Assembly (NCBI GenBank): GCA_010909165.1
Contig: VJWM01000352.1
Span: 1 to 43,946, forward strand
Direction of reading: 5' to 3'
From: Anthoceros angustus
Taxonomy: Eukaryota; Streptophyta; Anthocerotopsida; Anthocerotales; Anthocerotaceae
DNA length: 43,946 nucleotides
Shown here: positions 41,629 through 43,946 of the stretch, in pieces
Position numbering within the stretch: the stretch's first letter is position 1
Layout of the letters: the number at the start of each line of letters is the position of its first letter
The notes under the pieces: model-generated
Told to the model about the DNA's origin: nothing
Seen by the model: only the letters and a program-made list of their open reading frames with translations
The model's database searches: none
Position numbers and translations under genes: made by a program

Positions 41629-41767
41629 GGTGGAGTGTGGAATGCAAAAGTTTGGGCAACTAGCTTAAATGAGTTCGCTTTTGAAGCAATTTACTCTTTT
41701 GCTAGAATGGTTTGGTGAAGACATGCAAGGAAATTTTTGCTCCTTTTGAGCGGGAGTTGTAGGACCA
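41629..41767 (+). other. Family 1 3' tail, third copy
   Basis: GGAATGCAAAAGTTTGGGCA and the following bases match 10925-11059 and end in the same polypurine-like tract before the LTR. It abuts the inverted 5' part of copy D without any integrase sequence. Confidence 0.65.
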
Positions 41768-41838
41768 TGTCGGGAAGGCAGAAAGGATATGCAGGAAAAG
41801 AAACGGGTCAAAACGACCTCGGTGAGGAGAAAAGGTAA

Positions 41839-42070
41839 CCTACATGAGTGGTAGGAGGTGTCCTACCACCGTGGAGAAACTCCTACCATGGTGACGAGGG
41901 TAGGAGAGATCCTACCACCGTGGGAGGAATGACCTGGTGTTTTGATCACCTACCGTGTAGGAATAGCTCCTACCATGGTAGGAGAGGGTAGGAAGGTATC
42001 CTACCGTGGGAGTAACTCCTACCGTGGTAGGAGAAAGGGGCCTACCATGGTGGAGGATGTCCTACGGTGA
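41839..42070 (+). repeat. CCTACCATGGTAGG-type palindrome array, copy 3
   Basis: Ten or so units are colinear with 11128-11360. Some half-sites differ, for example CCTACCATGGTGACG here against CCTACCATGGTAGACG there. Confidence 0.85.
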
Positions 42071-42334
42071 GATGGGTTCTAAGGAAAGTAGCTTATGTTT
42101 TAGGCGGATAGGCTTGCTATATATAGAGTCTTTTAGTGGACTAGATAAATAGGCCAAAATAGGTAATTAAGAAATTAGAGGCTAATTTTCAGTAATTAGA
42201 AATTAGAAAATAGGGAAATGGTATTTTAGTATAAGGAAATTAGGAAACTAACATCAATGGTGAGAAAGGGGCCACGTGGCACACATCCAAGGGCAGGATA
42301 GAATGGTAGTTACTTTTCTAACCCTTGGGTGACT

Positions 42335-42341
42335 TATAAAA
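42335..42341 (+). promoter_or_regulatory. TATAAAA box after the palindrome LTR
   Basis: GACTTATAAAAGTGG precedes a long purine-rich leader. It is a better TATA consensus than TATATATA at 42118 and absent from the 11-kb copy. It could be the promoter of this LTR subtype. Confidence 0.45.
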
Positions 42342-43200
42342 GTGGTGCAGTGCTGCAGGCCACAACTCGAAACTTGAGGCGGCCTCAGCAGAAGGCGCCG
42401 CCACACCTCAAGCTCAAGGCCCCCACAGCAGCGCCCGTACACACGCCCATACACGCCCTGTTGAGGAGAAGGAGGCGCAAGGAGGCGGAGAAAAGGCAGC
42501 GGGGCGCCAAGAGAGGTGAGGAAGAAGAGAAGGGAAGAAGAAGGTTGGGCAACCCACACTTCCAAGCTCGTGAGGGTAGGAGGGTGGGGCGTGGCAGATT
42601 GCTGAAGGAAGCTCCCAAATGAGACACAAGTGTAAGGACTCGTGAGGAACTTTGGAGGTTTCTTTCAAATCATAGTGAGTTGGTGCTTGGGAAGGCTAGG
42701 GTGCAAGGCCAGGTGGCTTGTGGCAAGGTGAAGAAGAGCGTGAGCTCAGCAAGAGGTGGAAGTCGCAAGAGAAAGAGCAGGAGGAAATTGAGGAAGAAGA
42801 GAAGGGAGAAGAAGGTTGGGCGAACCCAACACTTGCCAAGCTCGTGAGGGTGCCTAGGAGGGTGGGGCGTGGCAAGATTGCTAGGAAACCGTGCAGGAAG
42901 GCTCCTAAATTCGTGGCGTGTAAGAGGGGGGAAGTGAGCTTTCTCTGCAATCGGGGTAGGGACGCCAAGGTGTAAGGCTGCAGGAGAGCAAGGGCAAGGA
43001 CCTAAGCTGTGAGCAAGAGCATCGAGGAGGAGGAGAAACTGCAAGGATAGGAATCAGCCAGGTGGAGAGGCATCACTCTTCAATTTCGTGCAAGTACTAA
43101 CCAAGGAGGCTTGACCAAGCCTACCATGACCAAGGGCAAGGAGGTAGTAGCCAAGGAAGGAGCGTCCACCAAGGAGGTGGCGAGGAGGCAAGAGGTCTAA

Positions 43201-43946
43201 GGCGGAGGATGACCGAGGTGGAAATTTGACATGCCTTATTTACGTGCTATGCAGGCCAGCTATCCTCTAGAGACCTTTGACTTTCGACCTTGGGCAGCAG
43301 AGGATGCACGCCAAGCCTAAGGTTTTGACTTGATTCACCGATTGTTGAAAGAGGATTGCTGGATGTTGAGTGGTCAGACCTACCGTAGACATGTATGTGT
43401 CTATGATGAATCGGAAGACGACGCCGCCTAGGTGTTTTACACGCACTAATCGATTGTTGAACGAGGACCGTGGATGAGGTAGTTGCCTGGACCGCTTGGC
43501 AAAGTTCATGGATAGAATTGGCATGTGAAGTTTTAGGGGTTGCTAAGCATGTAATGGTATCCAGATGCTCAATTCATAGTGAATTTATCGTGCATCTCCT
43601 TCGCTGGGACGAGATAGAGATTGTGCAGACGCCGTCAAGATCGACCGACTGACTCCCATCTCCGTGAGAAGTTCACCAAGATTCTACTCCCATTGCCATT
43701 ACCCATACCGCTTTTTATTTCCTTTCGAATTTATGGCTGATGCTAATTCTATATGCTGCAGGCAATTCTATGGCCGTGCAATTTTATGGCTGTGCTCGCA
43801 ATTCTGTTATGCTATGGCAACACATAGCGGGTGTAATGTTTGCACATGGTAGGGCGTGAAGAGATAGAAGCGCATGACACTTAGGCTATTGTTGAGAGGG
43901 CCTTGCTTGTCCCGCTCTTGTTGCCCGAATTTAGAAGCGATGAGTG
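43201..43946. other. No recognisable feature
   Basis: This stretch has no repeat elsewhere in the window and no convincing ORF. CCGATTGTTGAAAGAGGA and TCGATTGTTGAACGAGGA (about 43338 and 43449) are a weak pair. The base composition is less skewed than in the retroelement blocks. It may be element interior beyond the LTR or older sequence. Confidence 0.4.

Larger units (their letters stand above)
41768..43200 (+). repeat. Type II LTR, copy at right end (right edge uncertain)
   Basis: Sequence 41768-42235 matches 11060-11530, with start TGTCGGGAAGGCAG, the palindrome array and TATATATA at 42118-42125. A second TATA box (TATAAAA, 42335-42341) follows. A purine-rich leader-like region then contains a tandem duplication: 42525-42622 and 42795-42912, sharing AAGAAGGTTGGGC and GAGGGTGGGGCGTGGCA. 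ORFs here are by-products of GAAGAG runs. I could not find the LTR end or a primer binding site, so 42236-43200 may be partly internal. Confidence 0.5.

Noticed and set aside
42329-42622. Basic 97-residue protein
   Set aside because: The frame lies in a purine-rich leader after a TATA box. The duplicated stretch at 42.8 kb does not keep the protein.
43470-43852. Short ORFs at the right end as genes
   Set aside because: They are 60-62 residues, have no family resemblance and sit in sequence without other gene signals.

Overview
The window looks like plant-type nuclear heterochromatin made almost entirely of nested, duplicated and broken Ty3/gypsy-like LTR retrotransposons. I see no host gene, no tRNA or rRNA gene, no CRISPR and nothing bacterial. 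Supporting signs are an 18-nt primer binding site matching the 3' end of plant tRNA-Asp, several TATA-bearing LTRs, and gag, reverse transcriptase, RNase H and integrase relics. The reverse transcriptase (MPFGLKNAS, CYIDD) and integrase (EHFSKWVE) motifs suggest a non-seed streptophyte or green alga rather than a flowering plant. That is family-level recall, not a search result, and the species is not determinable here.

Layout. (1) 1-11.5 kb, + strand: a non-autonomous element, called family 1. Its 5' half is present twice as a direct repeat: copy A 1-4478 and copy B 4770-9390. Each has a type I LTR, a tRNA-Asp-type primer binding site, an acidic ORF, a gag relic and a repeated cassette. Copy B runs on into an integrase whose catalytic core is deleted, then into a type II LTR with a palindrome array. 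(2) 12-15.4 kb: tandem ~1.4-kb LTR-like units on the minus strand. (3) 15.4-24.8 kb: a CT-rich block that is minus-strand coding-type sequence. It holds a coiled-coil-type ORF in three tandem copies, a ~0.9-kb tandem duplication, and three copies of an unrecognised protein segment, with two LTR-like direct repeats (type IV). (4) 24.8-26.9 kb: LTR-like debris with a second kind of palindrome-rich array. (5) 26.9-28.85 kb and ~38.83-41.63 kb: one inverted copy of family 1 (copy D), split by an insertion. (6) 28.854-38.657 kb: the inserting element, family 3, + strand, with ~0.58-0.60-kb LTRs, gag, RT, RNase H, integrase, a frameshifted PHD-finger-like segment and an extra C-terminal ORF. (7) 41.63-43.2 kb: another type II LTR on the + strand. 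(8) 43.2-43.95 kb: no recognisable feature.

How the parts relate. Family 1 has no RT, RNase H or integrase core in this window, so it would have to be mobilised in trans. Family 3 carries the only fairly complete pol, but every domain is frameshifted. Much of the difference between repeat copies is short insertions and deletions, often in C/G-rich CNG-like contexts, so read or assembly error must be excluded before the frameshifts are taken as biology. The most interesting signals are the PHD-like module after the family 3 integrase, the recurrent short-palindrome arrays in the U3 regions of unrelated LTR types, and the identical integrase-core deletion in the two family 1 copies that reach that point.
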